Notes: generated from the sequence alone by a model not told the origin. A stretch of 64,000 bases of DNA from CATQHP01 sp965214915 (GCA_965214915.1 CBDCCP010000001.1:62001-126000), one strand, 5' to 3'. Shown: positions 8,746 through 17,961, counted from the stretch's first letter. Made by a program: numbers and translations.

Positions 8746-9735
8746 GTGCCGCCGCCCGCCTTTTCATCCGCCGCGACGGCCCGCGTTACGCAACCGGCCT
8801 GCCCGCGCTGCGGCGCCGAGTCGTATACGACGCTGTTCCGCGGCTCCGACCGGCTCTACGGAACCACCGACCGCCGGTTTTACGTCATCGAATGCACGGG
8901 TTGCGGGTTGATCCGACTCGACCCGGCCCCCGCCCCCGGCGAGTTGTACAAGCTCCGTCCCGACGCCTATCGACGGCAAGCGGAACCCGCGGCCAGGAGC
9001 CGGCCGGCCGAAGGCTGCCGTCGATTCGTTTTGCGAGACTGCGTGCGCTTCGTGGAAGGCGCGATTCATGGGCCCGAGCCGGTTCTGGATATCGGCTGCG
9101 GCGACGGCTCGTTGCTGCAGGCCCTCCAGGCACAGGATATCCCCGTCTGCTGCAGCGACCCGTCCCACGAAAGCGTCAAGCGCGTCCGGCGCCGATACGG
9201 CATCCCGGCCGTCTGCTCTCTGCTCCCCCATGTTCCCTTTCAGCCCGGATCGTTCAGCGTCGTCACGGCTTTTCACGTCCTCGAACGTCTGCCGGACCCG
9301 CCGGCTGCGCTCGCGGCGCTCCGGGAATTGCTTGCCCCAGGCGGCCGCATCGTCATTCAAGCGCCGAACGCCGATTCCTGGCAAACTCTCCTGCTCGGAG
9401 AAAATTGGAACGGCTTCGACGTGCCGCGGCGCCTCATGCACTTCCGCGTCGAAGACCTGGAATATCTTCTCGATACCTGCGGTTACGAAATCGTCCGCCG
9501 CAAATTCTTTTCGCTGCGGGATAACCCCGCCGGCTTGGCGACGAGCCTCTGCCCGCGGCTGGACCCGGTAGCCCGCCGAGTCCGCAAGGTGGAAGAGTCT
9601 CGCTTCGGCTCGCTGCTGCGGGATGCGCTTTATTTCGCGCTGGCAACGGCAGCCGTACCGTTGACGCTGCTCGAAGCCGCGGCCGGCACAGGCTCGATCG
9701 TCATGATCGAGGCAGCCCGCCAGGGGGAAGCCTAG
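8746..9735 (+). CDS. Class I SAM-dependent methyltransferase with N-terminal zinc ribbon
   Basis: A 329-residue cytoplasmic protein. Cys19, Cys22, Cys50 and Cys53 (CPRC ... CTGC) form a four-cysteine zinc ribbon of the kind found at the front of sugar or glycan methyltransferases. The SAM-binding motif I is VLDIGCGDGSLL (residues 113-124), with FSVVTAFHVLERLPDP as post-motif II and PGGRIVIQAPN as motif III. The C-terminus has a hydrophobic segment (YFALATAAVPLTLLEAAAG) that could hold it to the membrane. GTG start at 8746. Such zinc-ribbon methyltransferases often sit in cell-surface polysaccharide loci, but no such locus surrounds it here. Target unknown. Confidence 0.85.
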   Translation: MPPPAFSSAATARVTQPACPRCGAESYTTLFRGSDRLYGTTDRRFYVIECTGCGLIRLDPAPAPGELYKLRPDAYRRQAEPAARSRPAEGCRRFVLRDCVRFVEGAIHGPEPVLDIGCGDGSLLQALQAQDIPVCCSDPSHESVKRVRRRYGIPAVCSLLPHVPFQPGSFSVVTAFHVLERLPDPPAALAALRELLAPGGRIVIQAPNADSWQTLLLGENWNGFDVPRRLMHFRVEDLEYLLDTCGYEIVRRKFFSLRDNPAGLATSLCPRLDPVARRVRKVEESRFGSLLRDALYFALATAAVPLTLLEAAAGTGSIVMIEAARQGEA

Positions 9736-9755
9736 CAAGGCCGCTTGCGCGGCCG

Positions 9756-9783
9756 GTGGATAGTGGATGGTGGATGGTGGATA
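9756..9783 (+). repeat. Heptanucleotide tandem repeat (GTGGATA type), locus 2
   Basis: Four 7-mers: GTGGATA, GTGGATG, GTGGATG, GTGGATA. It is flanked on the left by the palindromic GGCCGCTTGCGCGGCC and on the right by AGCAAAACGGCTGCGCG, the same module seen at 2821. The repeat begins exactly at the first possible start codon of the M28 peptidase. Confidence 0.85.
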
Positions 9784-10709
9784 GCAAAACGGCTGCGCGA
9801 CCGCAACAACCCAGGCTCTGGACGGGACTGCTTGTCCTCGCGGCGCTGTCTTGCCAAGCGCGGTCTCAGCCCGCCGCCGCGCCCGAAGAATACCGCCGGG
9901 CCGGTCAAGCGGCCCTCGAATGGACCGGAAAATTCGTCGCGCTCGGCCCGCGGCCCGCCGGGTCGAACGCCCTGCGGGCGCAGCAACGCATCATCGCCGA
10001 GGCGCTAGGGAAGCTTTCGTGCCGCGTCGAAGAAGACGATTTCACCGCGGCGACTCCGCTCGGAGCGCCGGCCATGAAGAACATCACGGCCCGTTTCGGC
10101 GCCGCCGATGCCGAACGCATCGTCGTCGTCTCGGGGCACTACGACACGCTGCGGCGGGAGGGATTCGTCGGCGCCAACGACGGCGGCTCCTCGGCGGGCC
10201 TGCTCATGGCGCTGGCGGAGCGTCTTGACTCGAAAGCCGGCGCCGGCCCCGCGGTGTGGGTCGTATTTCTCGACGGAGAAGAAGCCGTGCTCAGATGGAG
10301 CGCAACCGACCGCACCTACGGAAGCCGCCATTTGGCGCGCCGCTGGCAAGCGGACGGAACGGCGCGGCGCATCGAGGCATTGCTCAACGTGGACATGATC
10401 GGCGACAAGGACCTGTCGTTGATTTTCGACCGCAACTCCGATCCGGCGCTGATGGAGCGGGTCTGGTCCATCGCCGCGGAACTGGGTTACGAGCAGCATT
10501 TTCCGCGCGAGATCGGCTATATCGAAGACGATCACCTTTCCTTCGCGGCGGTCGGCATCCCCAGCATCGACCTGATCGACTTCCACTACGGTCCGGGCAA
10601 CGCCTACTGGCACACCTCGGCCGACACGATGGACAAGCTGTCCGCCGACAGTTTCGCGGTGGTCCTCCACGTGCTCGAAGAGGCCATCGCCGCCATCGCG
10701 CGGCCTTAG
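9756..10709 (+). CDS. Secreted M28-family metallopeptidase / glutaminyl-cyclase-like protein
   Basis: A 317-residue zinc-peptidase fold. Numbering from the GTG at 9756, SGHYDT is at 127-131, the bridging metal ligand lies in NDGGSS (141-146), the catalytic Glu is in FLDGEEA (171-177), and the terminal WHTSADTMDKLS carries the last metal His. The SIDLIDF segment before it resembles glutaminyl-peptide cyclotransferases, so either aminopeptidase or cyclase activity is possible. A hydrophobic stretch LWTGLLVLAALSC precedes the mature part, giving export and perhaps a weak lipobox. The first ten codons are made of the heptamer repeat; the GTG at 9777, also in the repeat, is an equally good start. 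The 3' end overlaps the convergent gene by four bases. Confidence 0.85.
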   Translation: MDSGWWMVDSKTAARPQQPRLWTGLLVLAALSCQARSQPAAAPEEYRRAGQAALEWTGKFVALGPRPAGSNALRAQQRIIAEALGKLSCRVEEDDFTAATPLGAPAMKNITARFGAADAERIVVVSGHYDTLRREGFVGANDGGSSAGLLMALAERLDSKAGAGPAVWVVFLDGEEAVLRWSATDRTYGSRHLARRWQADGTARRIEALLNVDMIGDKDLSLIFDRNSDPALMERVWSIAAELGYEQHFPREIGYIEDDHLSFAAVGIPSIDLIDFHYGPGNAYWHTSADTMDKLSADSFAVVLHVLEEAIAAIARP

Positions 10710-13333
10710 AGCACGAATACCGCGGCGGTCGTCGGCGACTCCAGCTCCCCGATCTGCAAGCGAATCGTCACCGCCCCGCTCGCATTTGCCGGCAAGCGCA
10801 CGTTCAACTGCATCAGACCGACCAGCCCCGGCGTCAGCCCGGCAAACAATACGTCCGCCTCCCGCTCGTCGACCCAGACCTTGACCGGCAGATCGGGCGT
10901 CGGAAACGGCGCCGCGGCCGGGCCGGGCGCTCCCGTCGCCAGAGCGGGAGTCACGGCGCCTTGCCCCGTAGCAAAAAGCTGCACGACGCTGCCGCGCGCC
11001 GCCGGATTCGCCTCGCCGTTCAACGAAGAATCCTGATTCAGCACCGGCGCGAACAGTCCCGGGTCGGCTTCGCGGACGGGCGCCGGAACCGCGCCGCTCG
11101 GCGCGCCCTCGTATTCCACGCGCACGTCGACCGTCTCCCGGCCGGCGATCTCGAACGGCGCTTGCACGTTCAATTGATCCCGGCGGACAAAGAACAACGG
11201 CGCCGCAATATCGTCGAAAAACACCCGCACGCCGCCCAAAGATGTCGGCAGCCCGCCCGTTTCGGGATCGAACGCCGTAGCCGCAACTCCTGTTTCCGGG
11301 CCGGCGTTCTGCACGAACAAGGAAACGATCCCGCCGGGCGCCACGCCCTCGGCCTGAAACGTCGCCGCGTTCACGACGCCGGCCGAGCTCAACGCCGCAA
11401 TGCCGCCGGCAGGGACCCAGTTGGCGCCGCCGTCCACCGTCGTGAAAACGCCGGCGCCCGGAGTCGCCGCATACAGCCGGCCGGCCGCGCCGTCATCCAC
11501 CGCAAGCTGCCGCACCAGGAACGGCTCCAGGCCCGCATCCGCCGAAACCCAGCCGGCCCCGCGCGTCTCGCTCTTGAACACCCCGGCGGAAGTCGCGATG
11601 TACACGGCGTCGTCGTCGTTGCGGTCGAAGACGATCGAGCTGACGACGGCATCCTCCGGCAACCCGTTGTCCGCCAACGCGAAGCTCGAGCCGCCGTCGA
11701 CGCTCAAGAAAACTCCGGGCGCGGCGCCGAGCAAAATGCGACGGCTGTCGCCGGGGTCGACGGCGACCGCGGTCAGGGGCGTCGCCGTAAGACCCGCGCC
11801 GAACCACTGTTCCCCATCGTTGTCGGTCCAGACGAATTGATAGGCCGCGGGAAACGAAAACCGATCGCGGACAATGACATAAACCCTGCGCGGGTCGCCC
11901 GGGTCGATGGCGATAGCGGTAACTTCCAGAAAGCTCAACTCGCCCCGATTGCCCCAAACTTCCTCGAACGTCAGGCCGCCGTCCCGCGAACGCAGCAAGC
12001 CGGGCGTTCCGAAGAACTGCTCCGTCGGCGTTCCGACCCATACGGTACGGCCGTCGGTTGGATGAACGGCCACGTCGAACACGGAAAGCTGCGTAAACAG
12101 CGTCTGCCAACTCCGCCCGCCGTCCGCGCTTTTGTAAAGCGAGCCATCTCCCGTGAGAAACGGATTGATCGTGCCTGCATAGACCCGATCGGCATCCGCC
12201 GGATCGTGCCGCAGGGAAGTTACCTGGAAGGCCGCCAGTCCTTCGCGGGACTCGCTCCAGACGCTGCCGCCGGTATGCGTCCGGAACATCCCGCCGCCCG
12301 ACGTCGAGGCCAGAACCTCGCCCGCGGCCGACGGCGCAACCGAGACGGCCATGACATCCGCTCCGCGCATCCCGGCGGAGCTGATCCGCCAGCTTTCTCC
12401 TCCGTCGTCGGAACGAAACACGCCCGATCCGTCAAGTCCCGCAAAAACGCTCCGTTCCGTCGCTTCCAGGCGCAAAACGCTCGCCCGCGGCAGTCCGGCG
12501 GCAATCGAGGCCCAATTTTGCCCGCCGTCCGTCGTGCGGATGACGTTGCCATCCGTGGTCCCGGCGTAAACGATGCCGGCATCCAGCGGAGAAACCGCAA
12601 CGTCCTGGAAACGGCCCGCGCCGAAGAGCGGTCCGGCAAAACTATCGCCGTTGTCGGCGGTGACGAACAGGCCGCCTCCGGTCGCCACCCAGACGGTCCC
12701 CGGCACATTCGCCGCGAAGGCGACGCCGGCGATCACGACAGGACCGGAGAGAACCTCCTCCCAGCTTTCGCCGCCGTTCGTGCTCCGGAACAGGCGCCCG
12801 CGCGCTTCCTCGGCGCTTAAATTCGAGGCAAACAGCAGGTCGGGATCCGTGGGCGACGCGAAAATGTCGATATAGGCGCCCTCGGCCAGACCCCGGTCGG
12901 CGGAGACCCAGCCTTCGCCGCCGTTCAAGCTCTGAAAGATTTGCCCCGTTGCGCTCCCTGCGTACAGTACGTCCGGGGTTTGCGGCGACATCTCGATGGA
13001 GAGGATGTCGTTCCCCTGCAGGCCGTCGCCGGCGAACTCCCAAGCCGCATCGTTCCGCGAGCGGTAAACGCCTTCCTCGCGCAAAGCGACGAACTGCACG
13101 GCGCCGTTCCCGGCCACCCGCCGGACATTGACGGCAGGCAAGCCGCCGTTGCCTTCGGACCACGTTTGGCCGCCGGTGTAGCTGACGAAGAACCCCGCGT
13201 TGGTGGCGGCAAACACGGCGTTCGGGGCGTCCGCGGTAAAAACCAGATCGCCGACCGAAGCGCCCGGCGGCCCGCCCTGCCCCCAGACAGCGCCGAGCGC
13301 CGACAGCAACAACCAACAGAGACGCAACCTCAC
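10706..13333 (-). CDS. Secreted BNR/Asp-box beta-propeller protein with Solibacter-type C-terminal domain
   Basis: An 875-residue exported protein (signal MRLRLCWLLLSALGAVWG). At least ten Asp-box turns are visible, such as RSTNGGESW, RTTDGGQNW, RSDDGGESW, KSADGGRSW, SVDGGSSF and TVDGGANW, each separated by about 40-60 residues with DVLYAGS-like strands, so residues 25-640 should form one or two beta-propellers. From about residue 645, GVVNAATFQAEGVAPGGIVS opens the roughly 230-residue C-terminal domain widespread in Solibacter extracellular proteins (TIGR03437-like). No sialidase catalytic residues were recognised, so a binding or structural role is more likely than hydrolysis. It is convergent with the M28 gene. 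Confidence 0.85.
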   Translation of the reverse strand: MRLRLCWLLLSALGAVWGQGGPPGASVGDLVFTADAPNAVFAATNAGFFVSYTGGQTWSEGNGGLPAVNVRRVAGNGAVQFVALREEGVYRSRNDAAWEFAGDGLQGNDILSIEMSPQTPDVLYAGSATGQIFQSLNGGEGWVSADRGLAEGAYIDIFASPTDPDLLFASNLSAEEARGRLFRSTNGGESWEEVLSGPVVIAGVAFAANVPGTVWVATGGGLFVTADNGDSFAGPLFGAGRFQDVAVSPLDAGIVYAGTTDGNVIRTTDGGQNWASIAAGLPRASVLRLEATERSVFAGLDGSGVFRSDDGGESWRISSAGMRGADVMAVSVAPSAAGEVLASTSGGGMFRTHTGGSVWSESREGLAAFQVTSLRHDPADADRVYAGTINPFLTGDGSLYKSADGGRSWQTLFTQLSVFDVAVHPTDGRTVWVGTPTEQFFGTPGLLRSRDGGLTFEEVWGNRGELSFLEVTAIAIDPGDPRRVYVIVRDRFSFPAAYQFVWTDNDGEQWFGAGLTATPLTAVAVDPGDSRRILLGAAPGVFLSVDGGSSFALADNGLPEDAVVSSIVFDRNDDDAVYIATSAGVFKSETRGAGWVSADAGLEPFLVRQLAVDDGAAGRLYAATPGAGVFTTVDGGANWVPAGGIAALSSAGVVNAATFQAEGVAPGGIVSLFVQNAGPETGVAATAFDPETGGLPTSLGGVRVFFDDIAAPLFFVRRDQLNVQAPFEIAGRETVDVRVEYEGAPSGAVPAPVREADPGLFAPVLNQDSSLNGEANPAARGSVVQLFATGQGAVTPALATGAPGPAAAPFPTPDLPVKVWVDEREADVLFAGLTPGLVGLMQLNVRLPANASGAVTIRLQIGELESPTTAAVFVL

Positions 13334-13499
13334 CCCATCAGTCTAGGGGGATGAGCAAAAGAACATCACGGTTCGGCGCCGCGCCCGTTGTCCCGGCGCC
13401 TTGCTCAGCCCCGCGGCAACTCGGCAATCACAGTTACAGGAACGTTGCGGAGCCGTTCAAGGACGCTTTTGGGTCGGGAAAGGGAAATTGACGGCAAGT

Positions 13500-14342
13500 T
13501 CAGGGGGAAAGAGTGATCCGGATGGGCGCGTCCAGGCCGCCCTTGGGCAACTCGAAGCGCTGCAAAGCCTTGCCGTATGAGGGATGCGCAACCAGCAGTT
13601 CCTTCTCGCCCGGACGCATATGCTCGAAGCGGAACGCCCCCTGCTCATCGCTCGCGGTGAAGGCCCGGCTTTCCTTCAGCAACTCGATGGCCACAAATCT
13701 TCGCGCCTCGCGCGGCAGCGGTCCGAGCAACCCCACCTTGGCCCCGGCGACCGGCCTGCCGGCGGCGTCTTGGACGGTTCCGCTCACCGAGAGACCTTCT
13801 TCAAGCGACAAATCGACGGAAAGGCCGGCTGCGGCGCCCATCGTCGTCGGCGCCGAGAGGGCGGTCAGGAAGCCGGCGTGCGCCGCTTCGACCACAAACC
13901 CCTTCTCCGGATGCACGTCGCGGATCGCATAAGCTCCTTGCTGATCCGTGAGGACTTCGCCGCTCACCCACTGGTAAGTCGCCGCGAGGGGAGCATCCTC
14001 AGCGCGGTCGCGGGCGTAATGCACGCTCACTTGCGCCCGAGCGACCGGCTTGCCTTGCGCATCGGAGACCCTGCCGCTGAGCAGCTTCCCTTGCTTCAGG
14101 TACAGGCTCACCAGTTCCGTTTCCCCTTGACCGACCCGGCCGGCGGCGTCGGATTGCGCGTGCCGCGAAACCAGATTGCCCTTCTCGTTCGAGGTCAAGG
14201 CGATTTCCCCCGGCACGCCGAGCAGGGTTTCCGCGTCGATCAGCTCGCCAACGATCACGGCGTCGGCGGCGTTGCCGGAAACCGCAAAGCCGGCCAACAA
14301 GAACCCCGGCAACAACACTTTGCTCAGGGCAGAGCTGCTCAT
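13500..14342 (-). CDS. Secreted protein with two carboxypeptidase-regulatory-like (CarboxypepD_reg) domains
   Basis: A 280-residue exported protein with a signal peptide (LLPGFLLAGFAVSGNAADA). Two transthyretin-like Ig-fold repeats are recognisable: LLSGRVSDAQGKPVARAQV at about residues 87-105 and LSVSGTVQDAAGRPVAGAKV at about 184-203, each with the G-x-V-x-D-x-x-G-x-P-V-x-x-A pattern and a later DxxGAxxxxxxxPG element. Such domains are binding or spacer modules on surface proteins of this phylum. Its first ~85 bp are duplicated at 14956-15078. The lipoprotein-like gene lies immediately upstream, its stop two bases from this start codon, so the two are probably one transcript. Confidence 0.8.
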   Translation of the reverse strand: MSSSALSKVLLPGFLLAGFAVSGNAADAVIVGELIDAETLLGVPGEIALTSNEKGNLVSRHAQSDAAGRVGQGETELVSLYLKQGKLLSGRVSDAQGKPVARAQVSVHYARDRAEDAPLAATYQWVSGEVLTDQQGAYAIRDVHPEKGFVVEAAHAGFLTALSAPTTMGAAAGLSVDLSLEEGLSVSGTVQDAAGRPVAGAKVGLLGPLPREARRFVAIELLKESRAFTASDEQGAFRFEHMRPGEKELLVAHPSYGKALQRFELPKGGLDAPIRITLSP

Positions 14343-14343
14343 T

Positions 14344-14925
14344 TCAAGGACCTCCAGGCGCTTCCTGTCGTTCGATCACCAAGATGACGTTCTGCTTGTC
14401 CTTCTTTTTTCCCCACAGGTAGCCGAGCGCCCCCATCCCAATCGGCGTTCCGTAATACGTCCAGGTGTCAATGCCGTCTCTGCCCTCGCCTGACCATTCC
14501 AATCCGACGATCATAAGCCCGAGAGCGGCTCCGCCCAAGGCAAACACGGTTCCGAAAAGGGCTCTCTTGGACCATCCTTTATACCGGGTAAACTGTATGG
14601 TCAAGAGCCGCTCCGTGGGGATCTCCTGAAGTCCGCGCGGCGCCGCATTGGGGCCGGCGCTCTGGTTGACGTTTACCGTCAGGAGGCCGTCCCGGACCTC
14701 CTGGACCCGGCCCCGCAGGCGGGCGCCGTCGGCAAAGGAGGCATCGATGCGTTTGCCGCTGAGCAGGTCGCGCAACCGCTCGGTCTCCGCGGCGCTGACG
14801 GGCGGGATGACCCGATCCCGAGCAGTCCGCAGGCTGCATGACGCCGGCAACCACGCGCACAGCGACAGGACAACAACCTGTCTCCACCGGCATACGCTCC
14901 CTGCCGCCGGCCGCCGCGGTCGCAT
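14344..14925 (-). CDS. Lipoprotein-like membrane protein, tandem paralogue 1
   Basis: A 193-residue protein of unrecognised family. The N-terminus has a hydrophobic export segment (QVVVLSLCAWLPASC) ending at a Cys that may be lipidated, though the residue order LPASC is not a classical lipobox. A conserved block follows (ETERLRDLLSGKRIDASFAD, GLLTVNVNQSAGPN, LQEIPTERLLTIQFTRYKG) resembling a small beta domain, then two hydrophobic, glycine-rich segments (GTVFALGGAALGLMIVGLEW; IGMGALGYLWGKKK). The ATG at 14925 has an AAGGGGGG stretch about 9 bases upstream. It is about 80 % identical to the paralogue at 15080-15652 and sits two bases upstream of the CarboxypepD_reg gene. Confidence 0.65.
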   Translation of the reverse strand: MRPRRPAAGSVCRWRQVVVLSLCAWLPASCSLRTARDRVIPPVSAAETERLRDLLSGKRIDASFADGARLRGRVQEVRDGLLTVNVNQSAGPNAAPRGLQEIPTERLLTIQFTRYKGWSKRALFGTVFALGGAALGLMIVGLEWSGEGRDGIDTWTYYGTPIGMGALGYLWGKKKDKQNVILVIERQEAPGGP

Positions 14926-14955
14926 CTCAGCATGCCCCCCTTGCCAACGCATGGA

Positions 14956-15078
14956 TCATCGATAGGTTCCGCCGCACAAAGGATCGCAGGACGCGGCGCC
15001 GGCGGCGTTGCCGGAAATCGCGAAGCCGGCCAACAACAACCCCGGCAACAACACTTTGCTCAAAACAGAGCTTCTCAT
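14956..15078 (-). pseudogene. Truncated duplicate of the CarboxypepD_reg gene (signal peptide only)
   Basis: A 40-codon frame (MRSSVLSKVLLPGLLLAGFA, then ISGNAAGAAS) that repeats the signal peptide of the protein at 13500-14342 with few changes, then ends after a short unrelated tail at TGA 14956-14958. It lies immediately downstream of paralogue 2, exactly as the full gene lies downstream of paralogue 1. It is therefore the broken end of a tandem duplication and not a functional gene, although a short secreted peptide cannot be excluded. Confidence 0.8.
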
Positions 15079-15079
15079 T

Positions 15080-15652
15080 TCAAAGACCTCCAGGCGCTTC
15101 CTGTCGTTCGATCATCAAGATGACGTTCTGCTTGTCCTTTTTTCTTCCCCACAGGTAGCCCAGCGCCCCCATCCCAGCGGCGATAATCGCAACCGTCGAA
15201 TAAGAGCCGCGGCTCCGGTCGCCGTAAATCATGGTGGCGGCTGCTCCTCCAATTCCTATGCCGCCCAGAGAAAACACGATTCCGAGAAGGGCTCTCTTGT
15301 GCCCTCTATACCGGGTAAACCGCACGGCGGAGAGCCGCTCCGTGGGGATCTCCTGAAGTCCGCGCGGCGCCGCATGGGGGCCGGCGCTCCGGTTGACGTT
15401 TACCGTCAGCAAGCCGTCCCGGACCTCCTTGACCCGACCCCGCAGGCGGGCGCCGTCCGCGAAGGAGGCGTCGATGCGTTTGCCGCCGAGCAGATCGCGC
15501 AACCGCTCGGTCTCCGCAGCGCTGACGGGCGGGATGACCTGATCCCGAGCAACACGCATGCTGCATGACGCCGGCAGGCAAACGCACAGCGACAGGACAA
15601 CCGCCTGCCTCCGCCGGCATACGCTCCCTGCCGCCGGCCGGCGCGGTTGCAT
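15080..15652 (-). CDS. Lipoprotein-like membrane protein, tandem paralogue 2
   Basis: A 190-residue paralogue of the protein at 14344-14925. The first 100 residues are nearly the same (AVVLSLCVCLPASC; ETERLRDLLGGKRIDASFAD; LLTVNVNRSAGPHAAPRGLQ), while the two hydrophobic segments have diverged (LLGIVFSLGGIGIGGAAATM; VAIIAAGMGALGYLWGRKKD). Both end in the same QEAPGG motif. The start chosen is the ATG at 15652, equivalent to the start of paralogue 1; the longer frame to 15847 has no homologous counterpart. Function unknown. The unequal divergence of N- and C-terminal halves suggests either gene conversion or selection on the membrane part. Confidence 0.65.
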   Translation of the reverse strand: MQPRRPAAGSVCRRRQAVVLSLCVCLPASCSMRVARDQVIPPVSAAETERLRDLLGGKRIDASFADGARLRGRVKEVRDGLLTVNVNRSAGPHAAPRGLQEIPTERLSAVRFTRYRGHKRALLGIVFSLGGIGIGGAAATMIYGDRSRGSYSTVAIIAAGMGALGYLWGRKKDKQNVILMIERQEAPGGL

Positions 15653-15819
15653 CTCAGCATGCCCTCCTTGCCGGCGCATGGTTACTCGCACGAACGATCG
15701 GTCGCACAGGCCCAGTCGCAGAGGTCTCCGTTGTAAAACGAAGCGACGCCCCCGACCCGAATCGTGGCGTCCGCCCTCTTGCAAGGCACATTGGCATCGC
15801 TTGCGTAGCAAACCACGTC

Positions 15820-16604
15820 TCAGTCGTCTTGATACTTGACGGGCCACACGTAAGCAGAGTTGACTCGCTCATTGACGGTATCGATCCAGCCGTCGTGGTC
15901 GCCGTCCCCGACGGCCGAGCACCCCTCCACGGTGCAGGCCAACGTCACCGACACATCCGCAAAATACAGGGATTGAACGAGATCATGGCCATCGGGTCCA
16001 TCCAACTCATACAGAGTCATGTAGTTATCCTGGACCGTGAGAGTTCGTCCATCCAGGTCGAGGCATCCTCCGGTGTCCATGATTCCGTCGCAGTCGGAGT
16101 CCTCGGGGTTGGTGACCGGGATGCGCCGCGTGGCCGTTCCGTAGTGATTGGCGAGTCCGGTGGTGGAAATTTGATCCACGCAGGCGCTGGTTCCGTAAGG
16201 CGGAACGGAGTCGTTCCAGGCGAAGGGATCGCTGAAGGGATAGCCGTTCGCCGGATAGGGATAGACGCCCGCGGAATCGGGAAAGTTGAGCCGCTCGCAG
16301 TTCAAATCCGGTTTCACGTAATCCGCCGCGCAGCTATTCCACTGCTCCCAGCCGTCCTCGGCATACCAGCCCTGGAACTGATGGCCGTCGTACGCGCTTC
16401 CAACGTTCGAGCCGGCCCCCCAATTCCCAAAGGGAACACTGTGTTGAGGGAAATTACCGCCGCACTCCTCATCGCTGTCGTAAACGTAGCGGTTGTGATT
16501 GACCATCTTGATTTGGACTACGCATACTTCGCCGAACAGCGCTATTGAACCGGCGGCGGTCAAGAAAAAACGATCGCAGAAAGCAGGCGGATCGAGAGTC
16601 TCAT
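15820..16604 (-). CDS. Secreted protein with Ca-binding-like Asp repeats (apparent frameshift in signal peptide)
   Basis: The intact frame 15820-16563 (247 aa, TTG start) is rich in Trp, Tyr, Asp and Cys and ends in two calcium-loop-like stretches, DSDCDGIMD and VGDGDHDGWID, similar to thrombospondin-3 or dockerin-like loops. No family was recognised. A better start exists upstream: ATG at 16604 with AAGGAG 8 bases before it, encoding MRLSIRLLSAIVF, which would complete a normal signal peptide with LTAAGSIALFG. The two frames are joined if the A6 run at 16565-16570 had seven bases. Either the run is one base short (error or mutation) or translation begins at TTG 16563. The 260 bp upstream of it hold an AT-rich block (16731-16769) and no gene. 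Confidence 0.6.
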
Positions 16605-16864
16605 CGCTATGCTCCTTGTTTCATTTCTCAGTAGGCCGTCAGGAAGCTCGTCCGAGCGCTCGCTGGGACTCACGGGCGCATTTCTCAATTCAATTTTCCG
16701 CTGAGTTCTTCCCCCGATGTCAAGGACTTTTTGTAAAAATTTAAAAATTTGCAAAAAAGTTTAAGAAGCTGCACTGCTCGGGTGAATCGGCGCCTACCTC
16801 CGGCAACAGGCTTCCCCGCAGGCAGGCGCCGATCACGCGGCGAAACCGGTTCAGAGAATCGGAT

Positions 16865-17917
16865 TCATTTCGCGGCGAGCGTGCGGGCAAAGAATCGTTC
16901 CATCTCCGCCGCGGTCTCTTTGAGATTGGCTCGAAAGACTCCGTGGCCGGAGCCGTCGGCGTAGCGTTTGTAGGTGACATCCGTGACGCCGGCCTCCTGC
17001 AGCGCCGCAACGAGCTCATCCGAGTTGCTCACGTTGACGACGCGGTCGGAGACTTCATGGAAGAGTAGAAACGGCGGAGTGTCGGCGGAGACGTAGGTCA
17101 TCGGGGAAATCAGCGCCCGCTCCGCCTCCGTTCCGCCGGGAACCCTCGGCCGGGTCGGAGTGGCCGAACCGGCCACTGCCTGAACAGCGCTGGAGTGTTC
17201 CTGCCAGGGGCCGGCGTCGAGCCGTTTCTCAGCGTGCGAGAGTCCGAGCATGGCCGCCAGATGCGCGCCGGCGGAATTCCCGTACGCCCCAATTCGGTCG
17301 GGATCGACATTGTATTCCTCCGCGTGCGCTCGCAGCCAACGGACCGCGCATTTGACATCTTCCACGCACTGCCGCTTGGCGCGGTCGAATCGGTAGTTCA
17401 CATTGATAGCCACGTATCCTCGAGCCGCATACTCGAGCATTTGTTGCACGAACGCTTCCGTGCGCTTATCTCCGCGGACCCAGCCGCCGCCATGGATAAC
17501 AACGATTGCCGGGCGCGGACTGTCGGACTCGGCCTCCGGCATGGCCAGATCGAGCTTCCACAACTCGTGGCCCTCGCGATAGGGAATGTTCAACTCGAGC
17601 AAAACCCCTTCGGGGGCGCGCCGGCGCAGCCGCTCGTCGGTGACCAGTCTCGACGCGCGGCGCGCAGCCGGGTTTCGGGCAAGTCGTTCCGCCAACGCGC
17701 CCAATTCCTCTTTGTCGAGGTAGCCGTCATCGTTGGCGTCGTTGCGGCTGAAGTCGGCCTCCATCCGGCCGGCGGATTCATCGAGCGAAATCCGGCCGTC
17801 TTTGTCCGCATCCTGGGTATGCAACCAGTTCTCGACGCGTTGTTCCGTGGACGGGACGTTCTGCGCAATGGCGACAGCGAAGGCGATTCCTGCGAGAAGG
17901 AAGGAAGAGTATTTCAT
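16865..17917 (-). CDS. Secreted alpha/beta-hydrolase (BD-FAE/esterase type) with two EF-hands
   Basis: A 350-residue exported esterase. Signal peptide MKYSSFLLAGIAFAVAIAQN; EF-hand loops DADKDGRISLDE (36-47) and DANDDGYLDKEE (60-71); then a lipase/esterase domain with the oxyanion motif VIHGGGWVRGDKR, the nucleophile elbow GNSAGAHLA, an Asp region (LFHEVSDRVVN) and the His in GSGHGVFR. Fused EF-hand/esterase proteins of this layout are common in Planctomycetes and Acidobacteria and are presumed to remove ester groups from polysaccharides. The ATG at 17917 has GGGAG 9 bases upstream; the longer frame to 18160 overlaps the divergent gene. A terminator-like hairpin lies in its leader. Confidence 0.9.
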   Translation of the reverse strand: MKYSSFLLAGIAFAVAIAQNVPSTEQRVENWLHTQDADKDGRISLDESAGRMEADFSRNDANDDGYLDKEELGALAERLARNPAARRASRLVTDERLRRRAPEGVLLELNIPYREGHELWKLDLAMPEAESDSPRPAIVVIHGGGWVRGDKRTEAFVQQMLEYAARGYVAINVNYRFDRAKRQCVEDVKCAVRWLRAHAEEYNVDPDRIGAYGNSAGAHLAAMLGLSHAEKRLDAGPWQEHSSAVQAVAGSATPTRPRVPGGTEAERALISPMTYVSADTPPFLLFHEVSDRVVNVSNSDELVAALQEAGVTDVTYKRYADGSGHGVFRANLKETAAEMERFFARTLAAK

Positions 17918-17961
17918 CGCTGCGCTCCCGATCCAGATCTTCGAAAACCGAACGGCAGGGC

